Source: Thiorhodovibrio frisius (GTDB lineage: Bacteria; Pseudomonadota; Gammaproteobacteria; Chromatiales; Chromatiaceae). Taken from it: DNA of 64,000 nucleotides. The stretch covers positions 5,078,501-5,142,500 of the forward strand of contig NZ_CP121471.1 in NCBI RefSeq assembly GCF_033954835.1, in the 5' to 3' direction. The position numbers were made by a program, and so were the translations under genes. The notes beneath the pieces were generated by a model. That model saw nothing but the letters and a program-made list of their open reading frames with translations, was not told the DNA's origin and made no database searches. Positions 25,916 through 34,321 of the stretch are shown here, piece after piece; positions within the stretch are counted from its first letter, which is position 1; each line of letters starts with the position of its first letter.

Positions 25916-27430
25916 TCATGCCGCCACGGGCAAGTCCAGCGGGATCGGTGGTCCTGGATAGTGGCGTCGGTGCTCAGCGTCGAAGTGAAACGCAAGATAG
26001 GCCGGCAAGTCCCCACTGATCTTTAGTGAGCGCAGTTTCAGGATCGCCTCGGCGCGGGCCAGCCCCCAACGCGCCCCGGTGAGATCCATGCGATCTTTGA
26101 CGAGATGGCGACAGGCGCCTTCGATCACACCAGTGGCGATTGGCAGCCCCAGCGCAAGCGCTTGGTCGTATTCGAGGCGCTCGCGGTTGTTGTCGATATA
26201 GTCGGCCGCCTTATCGATGGGTTTGCGCGCCGTCTCGCCGAGTTGCTTGCGCGTTGCCGCGCGGCGCAGTCCCACGGCCACGTCGTGGGCGCGACCTTCG
26301 AGGATGGCCATGGCGCGCTCCATCACCCACTGCTCGCGCTCCGCGGGGGTCTCGGGAAAGAGCGCATGCGCGGCTTTCCACAGATATTCCAGCACATGGA
26401 TGAAGTCCTGGATCACCACCACCTCGACCTTGTAGCGCTCGGCCGCGGCTGTGACTTGGCGCAGCAGATCTTCCTGACCGTCACAGAGCACCACCCAGCG
26501 GCGGTGCTGATCCGGGTCGCGGCGCATGGCCTCCTCAAACGCCTGCTCGATGACGGTGCGCTGATCGGCCTCCACGCGTGCCCAGGTGCGTTTGTTCTGG
26601 ACTTCGGGACGTTTGCCCGCGGGGGCTTGTTTGGGATCAAGGATCTGCTCTGGGGTGCGTGGGTAGGGCTCGACCTCATAGACCGAGGCGACGGTGGCCA
26701 TGCGTTTGCGCTGCTTTTTCTCCCCAGGACTCAGCCGGGTCTGTTGCTTGTGCGCTTGGCGCTCGCGCGCCTTGCGGGTGGCCTCGCGCAAATCGCTGGG
26801 GCGCATCACGATGCCCTTGCCGTCAGCACTGATGATCAGGAGGCGTTCGCTCGCTTCATTCGGCTCCTGGGGGACAAAGGGTTGGGCGTAGAAGGCGTCG
26901 AAGTCCTGGCTCAGATGCACGGCCACCTCCTCGGCTTGGCGCTTGGCCAGCGTCCCGCCGCCGGCTTGTTCGAGTGCCGCAAGCGCGGCGTCGAAGGAGT
27001 TGTTCACGACCTCACCGGCCAGCACCTCGCACAGGCCATGGGAATACCTGCCCGGGGGCAGATTCAGCTCAGCATCCAAGGGGAAGACGCTCTGGAGTCC
27101 CCGCGCACCGTAGCCCCGGCGCGTGACGGTCACTTCCCCAAAGCGGGTCTCCAGAAGTCGGGTACAGCCGGCGCGATGATGGGTCCGGGGATAACCATCG
27201 GCGCCAATCACGGACGCATACCGCGGTTCCTCTCGCGCTCTTTGTTCCAGGTGCGACTGGACCATCTCACACAGCAGCTTCATGCCGCCCTGTTGCACCA
27301 GCGCTTCGATTTCCCCGTGCGTGGCATGTTGGGCTTGCTCCCCGCTCAGCGTCTCAAGCAGTTGGACGAACTGCGCGATCGCCCCCTCGTAGCAATCGAG
27401 GCTTGGCAAAGAAATCGTGTAGCATGGCAT
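25916..27430 (-). CDS. ISKra4-family transposase
   Basis: 504 residues, ATG at 27430 with GGAGA nine bases upstream. Family landmarks include the early RAGCTRLLETRFGEVTV segment, an acidic ADGKG motif after a hydrophobic strand, VVLCDGQ, VVVIQDFIHVLEYLW and the C-terminal ATGVIEGACRHLVKDRMD with the likely catalytic glutamate. These fit the DDE-type transposases of the ISKra4 group. The frame is open from start to stop and lies wholly inside the terminal repeats. An antisense ORF of 475 codons on the plus strand is a shadow of this GC-rich gene. Confidence 0.9.
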   Translation of the reverse strand: MPCYTISLPSLDCYEGAIAQFVQLLETLSGEQAQHATHGEIEALVQQGGMKLLCEMVQSHLEQRAREEPRYASVIGADGYPRTHHRAGCTRLLETRFGEVTVTRRGYGARGLQSVFPLDAELNLPPGRYSHGLCEVLAGEVVNNSFDAALAALEQAGGGTLAKRQAEEVAVHLSQDFDAFYAQPFVPQEPNEASERLLIISADGKGIVMRPSDLREATRKARERQAHKQQTRLSPGEKKQRKRMATVASVYEVEPYPRTPEQILDPKQAPAGKRPEVQNKRTWARVEADQRTVIEQAFEEAMRRDPDQHRRWVVLCDGQEDLLRQVTAAAERYKVEVVVIQDFIHVLEYLWKAAHALFPETPAEREQWVMERAMAILEGRAHDVAVGLRRAATRKQLGETARKPIDKAADYIDNNRERLEYDQALALGLPIATGVIEGACRHLVKDRMDLTGARWGLARAEAILKLRSLKISGDLPAYLAFHFDAEHRRHYPGPPIPLDLPVAA

Positions 27431-27548
27431 CGACAGGGTCTCCTCAGGGTCCGTGACAAAAGTTTCGTCCCTTCAGTTTCGCACCCGAGTGGAGGCCCTG
27501 TCTTCCCTGTCCTCAGGTTTCTAGCTGGTTAAGCTGTTGTTTTCTAGT

Positions 27549-27579
27549 CGCTGAGCGTCGTTCTAAAGGAGCCGCACCC
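27549..27579. repeat. IS right terminal inverted repeat
   Basis: Reverse complement begins GGGTGCGGCTC and matches the left end at 27 of 31 positions. Confidence 0.88.
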
Positions 27580-27588
27580 AATTTGTTT
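27580..27588. repeat. Right target-site duplication (AATTTGTTT)
   Basis: Exact copy of 25815-25823, adjoining the right inverted repeat. Confidence 0.85.
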
Positions 27589-27793
27589 TGGTAACTGTTC
27601 AACTACCCCGCCTGCGTCGTCGGTGTCTTGCCACCGCCAATAGACCCAACGCGGGTTTGAAAGGTTCCAATTGGGGAGTTCTAGGAGTGTTGATCGGGAA
27701 AGAGCACAGGGTGACGAAACGCTGCGAACCGATCTCGGAACCGAAAGGCCCGGGATCTTTTGGCGCGGTTTGGTGGCAGGAGATAGATTGCGA

Positions 27794-27821
27794 TGCCCAT
27801 CTGGCTCGGGCCAGATGGGCA
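27794..27821. repeat. Strong hairpin, 12-bp perfect stem
   Basis: TGCCCATCTGGC (27794-27805) and GCCAGATGGGCA (27810-27821) are perfect complements around TCGG. It could be a terminator, a mobile REP-like unit or part of a small RNA. On the plus strand the sequence after it is CCGCCCTTTCTCC, not a clean U-tract. Confidence 0.65.
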
Positions 27822-27960
27822 CCGCCCTTTCTCCTTTACCGGGAACACGCCAGAATGAGCATGCCCCCAAACTGCGGCTCTCTCGCCGAGGCAACTTCGG
27901 CAGTGGCTTGTTGCATCAACCGGAGGGTGGCGGCTTGCTTGATTTGCGGCGGCGCTTTCT

Positions 27961-28068
27961 GAGCTGCGCTTGCCGTCTGAGCTGCGCTTGCCGTCTGAGC
28001 TGCGCTTGCCGTCTGAGCTGCGCTTGCCGCCTGAGCTGCGCTTGCCGCCTGAGCTGCGCTTGCCGCTT
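27961..28068. repeat. 18-bp tandem repeat, six copies
   Basis: Six head-to-tail units with no gaps, GAGCTGCGCTTGCC followed by GTCT, GCCT or GCTT, at 27961, 27979, 27997, 28015, 28033 and 28051. The first three units are identical to each other, the next two share one change (GCCT), and the last ends GCTT. Confidence 0.92.
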
Positions 28069-28247
28069 CCGGATCGGGATAGCCTGTCGGTTGTTGACTG
28101 CGCTAAGCTCGGCAATCAGCCCAAGAGGCATTGTCAGTTAGGCGTAATCGCCTACTGAGACCCTGACATCAAGGATGATTTGAGGACAAGCCAAGAACGC
28201 GCAGTTTGACAAGACCTCTGAGCAGTTACTATTTTTCGAATTGTTGC

Positions 28248-28556
28248 TTAGCAACCGCGGCGTACATAGGCAGCCGACACGAAGCCGCGCTGCCCTCGGT
28301 AGGTAATCTCTACCCAACTGCGCCCTGCGGCCCAGCCACGAGCGACTCCACAAGTGCCGGCTCGAAGCACACCAAGGACCCGACAATCGGTTGAAGGGCA
28401 GCTGCGCACATTCAGGTCAGTGGTGTTGTGAATGCGCACCTGCGCGGCCTCGGCAGACCCAGGCATTACGGCTATTGAGCCTGCCAGCAAGGCGCCAGCG
28501 AGCGTTCCGAGTGCCACTGATTTGACTGATCGACTAGTTGCTTGAGTTAGCTGCAT
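28248..28556 (-). CDS. Small secreted SH3-domain protein
   Basis: 102 residues from the ATG at 28556, which has AGGGGA upstream; an earlier in-frame start at 28586 lacks one. Residues 1-37 form a Sec signal peptide (basic start, hydrophobic ALGTLAGALLAGSIAV, cleavage after SAEA). The mature part is a bacterial SH3 domain: LNVRSCPSTDCRVLG, a GTCGVARGW turn and GRSWVEITYRGQRGFVSAAYV. Such domains bind peptidoglycan or other cell-surface ligands. Four cysteines (in SCPSTDC, GTC and the C-terminal RRGC) suggest disulfides. It is alone, 173 bp downstream of prpD. Confidence 0.8.
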   Translation of the reverse strand: MQLTQATSRSVKSVALGTLAGALLAGSIAVMPGSAEAAQVRIHNTTDLNVRSCPSTDCRVLGVLRAGTCGVARGWAAGRSWVEITYRGQRGFVSAAYVRRGC

Positions 28557-28729
28557 TATCTTTTCCCCTGCAATGTTGAAGACCAAACGCTACGAAGAAC
28601 GGCTGAACGTTAAGGGAGACTTGCGAATTGATAAAAATTCGCAAAATGGGATTATCTTGACGGTGGGTCCGGTGTCGCAAAAGCCCCTTAATGATAGCGC
28701 CATCGTACCGAGGTTGCCATCTTTATTCG

Positions 28730-30178
28730 CTAGGGCAACAGCAACTCCACAAACTGCGGCACAGGCGTCGCCAGCAGTGCCGCCTCATCCTGGCACAGCG
28801 CTGCGATGCGCTCGGCTTGCCGGCGCGGAAAGCGGGTGCGCAGGGCGGCTGAGAATTTCTTCTCGAGCACCGGAATCCCTTCGGCGCGCCGGCGACGGTG
28901 GCCGATTGGATATTCCACCTCTACCTTCTCGGTCGAGCTGCCGTCGCTGAAGAAGACCTGCACGGCGTTGGCAATGGAACGCTTGTCCGCGTCGAGATAT
29001 TCGGCGGTGTAGCGTGGATCTTCGCGCACCTGCATTTTTCCGCGAAGCTCATCAATGCGCGGGTCGAGCGCGACGGCGTCTTCGTAATCTTCCGCTGTCA
29101 GGCGACCGAACAGCAGGGGCACTGCCACCATGTATTGCAGGCAGTGATCGCGGTCTGCTGGATTATGCAGTGGGCCGTCCTTGCTGATGATGCGAATGGC
29201 GCTTTCCTGCGTGGTCAGCTCGATGCGCTCGATCTGATCGATACGATCACGCACCTGGCTGTGCAGTTCCATGGCGCATTCCACCGCCGTTTGGGCATGG
29301 AATTCGGCGGGGAAGCTGAGCTTAAAGAGCACATGTTCCATTACATAGCTGCCATAGTCACGCGAGCGGCGCAGTGGCTCCCCTTTGAACAGCACGTCCT
29401 GGAAACCCCAGCCTTTGGCGGTGAGTGCCGAGGGCAGACCCATCTCGCCCTTGGCGACCATCATGGCCAGGCGCAGCCCGCGCGAACTGGCATCGCCAGC
29501 GGCCCAGGACTTGCGCGAGCCGGTGTTGGGCGCGTGGCGGTAGGTGCGCAGGGACTGGCCGTCGATCCAGGCGTGGCTGAGTACATCGATGATCTGGTCC
29601 TTGTCGAGGCCCAGCATGCGCGCGGCCACGCCAGCGGAGGCGACCTTGACCAGCAGGACGTGATCGAGTCCGACGCGGTTGAAGCTGTTCTCCAGCGCCA
29701 GTACGCCTTGGATTTCGTGCGCGCGGATCATGGCATCGAGGATGTCGGCGACCATCAGCGGTGCTTCACCGCGCGCCAGGGCTTGGCGTGACAGGAAATC
29801 CGCCAGCGCGAGGATGGCGCCGAGATTATCGGACGGATGGCCCCATTCGGCCGCCAGCCAGGTGTCGTTGAAGTCGAGCCAGCGCACCATGGCGCCGATG
29901 TCGAAGGCGGCTTTGACCGGGTCGAGGCAATGTGGCGTGCCCGGCACCCGCGAGCCATTCGGCACCAAGGTACCGGGCACGAAAGGGCCCAGATGCTTGG
30001 TGCACTCCGGGTATTGCAGCGCTAGCATGGCGCAGCCTAGGGAGTCCATCAGGCAATGGCGCGCGGTGGTCTGGGCCTCGACGGAGTGAATACCGGTGTC
30101 ACAGAGGTAGTCAGCGATGGCGACCAGCTCCGCGTCGGGATCAGGGCGCAGGTTGGTGTCGGCGGTGTGAGAGCTCAT
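28730..30178 (-). CDS. prpD: 2-methylcitrate dehydratase (MmgE/PrpD family)
   Basis: 482 residues, matching the usual PrpD length of about 480. N-terminal landmarks are [16 protein letters not shown] and the [19 protein letters not shown] block; [23 protein letters not shown] and [17 protein letters not shown] follow. PrpD dehydrates 2-methylcitrate to 2-methyl-cis-aconitate in propionyl-CoA catabolism, in the cytoplasm. The ATG at 30178 follows the prpC stop by 33 bp, so it is the last gene of the GntR-prpB-prpC-prpD operon. A long plus-strand ORF opposite is a coding shadow. Confidence 0.94.
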   Translation of the reverse strand: MSSHTADTNLRPDPDAELVAIADYLCDTGIHSVEAQTTARHCLMDSLGCAMLALQYPECTKHLGPFVPGTLVPNGSRVPGTPHCLDPVKAAFDIGAMVRWLDFNDTWLAAEWGHPSDNLGAILALADFLSRQALARGEAPLMVADILDAMIRAHEIQGVLALENSFNRVGLDHVLLVKVASAGVAARMLGLDKDQIIDVLSHAWIDGQSLRTYRHAPNTGSRKSWAAGDASSRGLRLAMMVAKGEMGLPSALTAKGWGFQDVLFKGEPLRRSRDYGSYVMEHVLFKLSFPAEFHAQTAVECAMELHSQVRDRIDQIERIELTTQESAIRIISKDGPLHNPADRDHCLQYMVAVPLLFGRLTAEDYEDAVALDPRIDELRGKMQVREDPRYTAEYLDADKRSIANAVQVFFSDGSSTEKVEVEYPIGHRRRRAEGIPVLEKKFSAALRTRFPRRQAERIAALCQDEAALLATPVPQFVELLLP

Positions 30179-30211
30179 AGGGAAGTGATTAGCGGTTGGT
30201 AGTTAACAGGT

Positions 30212-31378
30212 TTAGCGCTGATCCATCGGCACCCAGGAGCGGTTCTCCGGGCCGACGTAATTGGCGCTCGGGCGAATGATCTTGGCATCTTCGCGTTGCT
30301 CGATCACATGGGCGATCCAGCCGGTGGTGCGGGAGATGACGAAAATCGGCGTGAACAGCGCCGTGGGCACGCCCATCTGGTGGTAGGAGACAGCCGAGAA
30401 CCAGTCGAGATTGGGGAACATCTTTTTCGCGTCCCACATGACTGACTCCAGCCGCTCGGCGACCTCGAACATGCGCATGGCGCCGTTGTCCTCGCTCAAG
30501 CGCCGGGCGACGGCCTTGATGATCTGATTGCGCGGGTCACCGGTGGTGTAGACCGGATGGCCGAAGCCGATGATGATCTCCTTGCGCCCGATGCGCTCAA
30601 GGATGTCCGCTTCGGCCTCATCGGCGCTGACATAGCGGCTCTGGATTTCGCAGGCGGCCTCATTGGCGCCGCCGTGCTTGGGGCCGCGCAGGGCGCCAAT
30701 GGCGCCGCTGATAGCGGAATAGACATCGGCGTTGGTGCCTGCAATGACACGGGCAGCGAAGGTGGAGGCGTTGAGCTCATGCTCGGCATAGAGAATCAGC
30801 GAGCAGTGCATGGAGCTGACCCAGGTTGGCGAGGGACGCTCGCCGTGGAGCAGATGCAGCAGGTGGCCGCCGATGGAATCATCGTCGGTCTCGACCTCAA
30901 TGCGCTTGCCATTGTGCGCGAAGTGGTACCAATAGAGCAGCATGGAACCAAAGCTGGCCAGCAGCCGGTCGCCGATGTCGCGCGTGGCAGCGGCCGGCAT
31001 GCTGTCCTTCTCTGGCTCAAGCGTGCCGAGGATGGAGCAGCCGGTGCGCAGCACGTCCATTGGGTGCGCAGATGGGGGCAGCTGCTCGAGCGCGGTCTTG
31101 AGCGCCGCCGGCAGTCCGCGCAGGCTTTTCAGTTTGCGCTTGTAGGCCGACAACTCAGCGGCCGTCGGCAGACGACCGTGGATCAGCAGATGAGCAATCT
31201 CCTCGAACTCGGCCTTGTCGGCAAAGTCGAGAATGTCGAAGCCGCGGTAGTGCAGGTCGTTGCCCGTGCGCCCGACGGTGCAGATGGCGGTGTTGCCGGC
31301 GACAGTGCCGGACAGGGCGACGGATTTTTTTGGCTTGGGGGAAATCGGGGGCGTGGTGGTCGCTGGGCTGTCAGTCAT
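30212..31378 (-). CDS. prpC: 2-methylcitrate synthase
   Basis: 388 residues, ATG at 31378. This is a citrate-synthase fold: [13 protein letters not shown], the catalytic histidine regions [18 protein letters not shown] and GFGHPVY, and [14 protein letters not shown] for CoA binding. The short length and the operon context identify the 2-methylcitrate synthase rather than the ~430-residue TCA enzyme. It condenses propionyl-CoA with oxaloacetate. It lies 75 bp downstream of prpB and 33 bp upstream of prpD. Confidence 0.94.
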   Translation of the reverse strand: MTDSPATTTPPISPKPKKSVALSGTVAGNTAICTVGRTGNDLHYRGFDILDFADKAEFEEIAHLLIHGRLPTAAELSAYKRKLKSLRGLPAALKTALEQLPPSAHPMDVLRTGCSILGTLEPEKDSMPAAATRDIGDRLLASFGSMLLYWYHFAHNGKRIEVETDDDSIGGHLLHLLHGERPSPTWVSSMHCSLILYAEHELNASTFAARVIAGTNADVYSAISGAIGALRGPKHGGANEAACEIQSRYVSADEAEADILERIGRKEIIIGFGHPVYTTGDPRNQIIKAVARRLSEDNGAMRMFEVAERLESVMWDAKKMFPNLDWFSAVSYHQMGVPTALFTPIFVISRTTGWIAHVIEQREDAKIIRPSANYVGPENRSWVPMDQR

Positions 31379-31453
31379 GATGGGCTGCTCCGGGTAAACC
31401 AGAAGGAATCAGTGTGGACAGGAAAGAAATCCGCATCACCGGCGAGGCGTCAG

Positions 31454-32395
31454 TCAGTTCGCGGTGTTTTGCCGCTGTTCGGCAAAAAGTCGGTCAAGAT
31501 GTTCTTCAAAGGCGTGGTAGTCGAGGAACTCATAGAGCGCCATGCGTGTTTGCATGATGTCGACAACCCCAGCCTGGCTGCCTTCCTGACGGATGGCGTT
31601 GTAGACCTTGAGCGCGGCCAGGTTCATCGCGCGGAAAGCGGACAATGGATAGAGCGCAAGCCCAACGCCGGCCGAGGCGAGTTCCTGGGTGGTAAAGAGC
31701 GGCGTGCTGCCAAACTCGGTAATATTGGCGAGCACCGGCACCCCAGTCGCATCGACAAAACGCTGATACTGATCCAGGGCAGTAACGGCTTCTGGAAAGA
31801 TCATGTCCGCGCCGGCTTCCGCGCAGGCCTGAGCGCGCTCAATGGCAGCGTCCAGCCCTTCAACGGCCAGGGCATCGGTACGCGCCATGATGACGAAGTC
31901 TTGACTGCGCGCATCCACCGCCGCCTTGACGCGATCAACCATCTCCGCGAGCGAGACAATGGCCTTTCCGGGCCGGTGACCACAGCGCTTGGCCGCGACC
32001 TGGTCCTCAATGTGGCAACCAGCGGCGCCAGCACGCATTAGCTCGCGGATGGTGCGCTGAATGTTGAGCGCCCCGCCAAAACCGGTATCAGCGTCGACCA
32101 GCAGCGGCCTGTCGCTGGCATAAGTGATGCGGCGCACGTCCTCGAGCACATTATCCAGACTGGTGATGCCAAGATCTGGCAACCCGTAGGAGGCCGCGGC
32201 CACGCCGCCGCCGGACAGATAAAGCGCGCGAAAGCCGAGCTGCTCGGCCATGATGGCGTGATAGGCGTTGACAGCGCCGACAACCTGTAGCGGTTGTTCT
32301 TCTGCAAGTGCAGCACGCAGGCGGGCGCCCGGGGTAAGATCGAGATGGGTGCCGGGATTGGGACTTGAATCGGTAGCCGGGGTGGACTGGCTCAT
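31454..32395 (-). CDS. prpB: 2-methylisocitrate lyase
   Basis: 313 residues from the ATG at 32395 (MSQSTPATD), which overlaps the stop of the upstream GntR gene as ATGA; the longer frame to 32488 runs inside that gene and is rejected. This is an isocitrate-lyase/PEP-mutase TIM barrel: [23 protein letters not shown] for metal binding, and the catalytic loop KRCGH at residues 136-140. It splits 2-methylisocitrate to pyruvate and succinate, the last step of the methylcitrate cycle. Confidence 0.94.
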   Translation of the reverse strand: MSQSTPATDSSPNPGTHLDLTPGARLRAALAEEQPLQVVGAVNAYHAIMAEQLGFRALYLSGGGVAAASYGLPDLGITSLDNVLEDVRRITYASDRPLLVDADTGFGGALNIQRTIRELMRAGAAGCHIEDQVAAKRCGHRPGKAIVSLAEMVDRVKAAVDARSQDFVIMARTDALAVEGLDAAIERAQACAEAGADMIFPEAVTALDQYQRFVDATGVPVLANITEFGSTPLFTTQELASAGVGLALYPLSAFRAMNLAALKVYNAIRQEGSQAGVVDIMQTRMALYEFLDYHAFEEHLDRLFAEQRQNTAN

Positions 32396-33099
32396 GCGAC
32401 GGGCCTCATGGTTGGTTGGTGCGGGTGGCTCGCGATGCACTGCTCGGCATGACGGCGCGAGGCGCGGATATGCCGGCGCATCAGCCATTCGGCCAGCTCG
32501 CCGTCGCGCTCGCCGATGGCATCGACGATCAGGCCGTGCTCTTTGAGTGCTGCGGTAGCGCGCTCGCTTTTCATGCCGAACTGGCAGCGGTACATGCGTG
32601 CGAGGTAATAGAGATCATCGCACAGAATGGCGATCAGGCGCCGGTTGCCGCTGCCATGCACGATACGATAGTGAAAATCCCAGTCGCCCTCGCTCTGAAA
32701 ATAGGCCTGCCAGTGGTCGCGCGCAACGCTGGCGCGATGGGCGTCGAGCAGGCGTTGCAGCTCGGCGATCTCGGCATCCGTCATGGTCTCCGCCGCCAAG
32801 CGCGCAGCCAGTCCCTCGAGCGTCTCGCGCACTTGGTAAAGCTCTACCAACTGCCCGGCGCTGAGCGACACCACGCGCGCGCCCACATTGGCCCGGCGCT
32901 CGACCAGATGGGTCGCCTCCAGCCGCCGCATGGCCTCGCGCAGCGGCCCGCGGCTGATCGCGAAGCGATCCGCCAGCACTGGCTCGCTCAGCTTGCTACC
33001 AGGCGCAATCTCTCCCTCGACAATGGCGCAGCGGATTTGCGCGAAGACCCGGTCGGCCAGGGTATCGCTGTCGGTGGTTGAGGTGATGGCAGCCAGCAT
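32392..33099 (-). CDS. GntR-family (FadR/FCD subfamily) regulator of the methylcitrate operon
   Basis: 235 residues. The N-terminal winged helix (about 10-75) includes [22 protein letters not shown]; the C-terminal all-helical FCD domain has the metal/ligand residues in [15 protein letters not shown] and the late histidine in [11 protein letters not shown]. It is the first gene of the prp operon and its stop overlaps prpB, so it very probably senses a methylcitrate-cycle metabolite and controls the operon. The start ATG has no evident SD; a predicted operator ends 5 bp upstream of it, suggesting autoregulation and possibly weak or leaderless translation. GntR-type propionate regulators are known in gammaproteobacteria. 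Confidence 0.88.
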   Translation of the reverse strand: MLAAITSTTDSDTLADRVFAQIRCAIVEGEIAPGSKLSEPVLADRFAISRGPLREAMRRLEATHLVERRANVGARVVSLSAGQLVELYQVRETLEGLAARLAAETMTDAEIAELQRLLDAHRASVARDHWQAYFQSEGDWDFHYRIVHGSGNRRLIAILCDDLYYLARMYRCQFGMKSERATAALKEHGLIVDAIGERDGELAEWLMRRHIRASRRHAEQCIASHPHQPTMRPVA

Positions 33100-33104
33100 T
33101 GTCT

Positions 33105-33182
33105 AGATTGTCGACACTTCACAGGATTTAGCGAGGATAAACCCTGCTTCGCTAATTCGTCAAGCCAATATGTCGACAATCT
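33105..33182 (-). promoter_or_regulatory. prp operon promoter flanked by two inverted operators
   Basis: Read on the minus strand: operator AGATTGTCGACA (33182-33171), -35 TTGACG (33163-33158), 18-bp spacer, -10 TATCCT (33139-33134), second operator TGTCGACAATCT (33116-33105), then the GntR start codon. The two 12-bp boxes are exact inverted copies, each containing the palindrome TGTCGACA, with centres 62 bp apart (about six helical turns). This fits FadR-subfamily sites and repression by occlusion or looping. Confidence 0.72.
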
Positions 33183-33310
33183 GCGTTTGGCCCGAGGCTC
33201 CGGCACGCCATTTGGCACTGCGCCAAAATGGTCACCCAAAATAGTTACAAGGAATCTGCCGGAATAACTTCGTGAGTGGACAGACCCGGGCGGGATTCAC
33301 TTCAGGGGGC

Positions 33311-34267
33311 TCAGGCTCTGAGCTGATGCTGATGATCCAGAAACCACTGGTAGGTCTGCGCTAGCCCCTCCTCGAGTCCGATGCGCGCCTGCCAGCCCAG
33401 GCTTTGCAGGCGGCTGACATCGAGCAGCTTGCGTGGCGGGCCGTCCGGTTGGCTTTCGTCGAAGCGAATCTGGCCCTGGTAACCGGTGACCTTACCGATG
33501 GTTTCGGCCAGTTCGCGGATGGGCAGGTCGCTGCCGCTGCCGACGTTAACATGGGAGCACATGGGATCGGTCAGGCTGGCGTATTGCTCCGGGGGCAGAT
33601 TCATCAGATGCACGCAGGCATCAGCCATGTCATCGACATGCAAAAACTCGCGCTGCGCTTGGCCGCTACCCCAGACCTCAACCTCGGGCGCCTGTTCCAG
33701 CTTGGCCTGGTGGAATTTGCGCAGCAGCGCCGGGATGACGTGGCTTTCGCGCAGATTAAAGTTATCTCCGGGGCCGTAGAGATTCGTCGGCATGGCGCTG
33801 CGAAAATCCGTGCCGTACTGACGATTGTAAGATTCGCACAGCTTGATGCCGGCGATTTTGGCGACCGCATAGGGCTCGTTGGTGGGTTCCAGGGGGCCAG
33901 TCAGCAAGGCATTTTCTGGCATTGGTTGGGGGGCCAGGCGCGGGTAGATGCAGGAGCTGCCGAGAAACAACAGTCGCTCCACGCCATGGCGCCAGGCGGC
34001 ATGGATCACATGAGCCTGAACCATGAGGTTTTGATAGATAAATTCGGCTGGCAGGTGCTCATTGGCCCAGATGCCGCCGACCTTGGCCGCCGCGAGATAA
34101 ACCTGCTGCGGACGCTGTTCGGCAAAGAAATTCTCAACGGCATGGGCGTCTAGCAGATCGAGTTCGACGCGGGTGCGCGTGACCGGCTCGATGCCTTGCT
34201 GCGTGGCGAGTTGTCGCAAGATGGCGGAACCCACCATGCCACGGTGTCCAGCGATGAAAATCTTCAT
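33311..34267 (-). CDS. fcl: GDP-L-fucose synthase (NAD-dependent epimerase/dehydratase family)
   Basis: 318 residues. The N-terminal Rossmann motif is [10 protein letters not shown]; the catalytic Ser is in LGSSCIYP and the YxxxK pair in YAVAKIAG near residue 135. [13 protein letters not shown] and the late [13 protein letters not shown] are typical of GDP-4-keto-6-deoxymannose 3,5-epimerase/4-reductase. It supplies GDP-L-fucose for surface polysaccharide. Its usual partner gmd is not adjacent, so it stands apart from a polysaccharide cluster. ATG at 34267. Confidence 0.9.
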   Translation of the reverse strand: MKIFIAGHRGMVGSAILRQLATQQGIEPVTRTRVELDLLDAHAVENFFAEQRPQQVYLAAAKVGGIWANEHLPAEFIYQNLMVQAHVIHAAWRHGVERLLFLGSSCIYPRLAPQPMPENALLTGPLEPTNEPYAVAKIAGIKLCESYNRQYGTDFRSAMPTNLYGPGDNFNLRESHVIPALLRKFHQAKLEQAPEVEVWGSGQAQREFLHVDDMADACVHLMNLPPEQYASLTDPMCSHVNVGSGSDLPIRELAETIGKVTGYQGQIRFDESQPDGPPRKLLDVSRLQSLGWQARIGLEEGLAQTYQWFLDHQHQLRA

Positions 34268-34321
34268 CTGCGCTCCTTACCCAGTTGCTCTTTCAGTTTG
34301 TCGCCATTACTGATCAACCGC

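Larger units (their letters stand above)
25824..27579 (-). mobile_element. Insertion sequence, ISKra4 family, intact, 1756 bp
   Basis: The ends are imperfect 31-bp inverted repeats, 25824-25854 and 27549-27579, matching at 27 positions and beginning GGGTGCGGCTC. Both sides carry the 9-bp direct repeat AATTTGTTT (25815-25823 and 27580-27588). One full-length transposase gene fills the element. Intact ends, an undecayed target duplication and an open transposase frame point to a fairly recent insertion. Removing the element and one repeat copy restores a continuous intergenic sequence, so no host gene appears to be broken. Confidence 0.9.
27589..28247. other. Gene-poor stretch with hairpin and tandem repeat
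   Basis: About 660 bp without a convincing gene. It holds a 12-bp-stem hairpin (27794-27821) and a six-unit 18-bp tandem repeat (27961-28068). Every frame across the repeat stays open because 18 is a multiple of three, which explains the low-complexity ORFs here. One minus-strand frame is alanine-rich (repeat AASAAQ, ending after 27840), but runs into a TAG upstream with no start codon; it may be the tail of a decayed gene. Confidence 0.45.

Noticed and set aside
26105-27532. 475-codon plus-strand ORF
   Set aside because: It is antisense to the transposase and extends to the IS ends. The transposase frame has clear family motifs, an SD and correct position within the inverted repeats.
27671-28141. 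156-codon ORF with repeated SCACRL
   Set aside because: Produced by the 18-bp tandem repeat; other frames are equally open and none has a start with an SD or flanking homology.
28898-29791. 297-codon plus-strand ORF
   Set aside because: Antisense shadow of prpD without a recognisable domain.
30557-32041. 494-codon plus-strand ORF
   Set aside because: Runs antisense across prpC and prpB and the gap between them; both have complete catalytic motifs. GC-rich codon bias leaves the opposite frame open.
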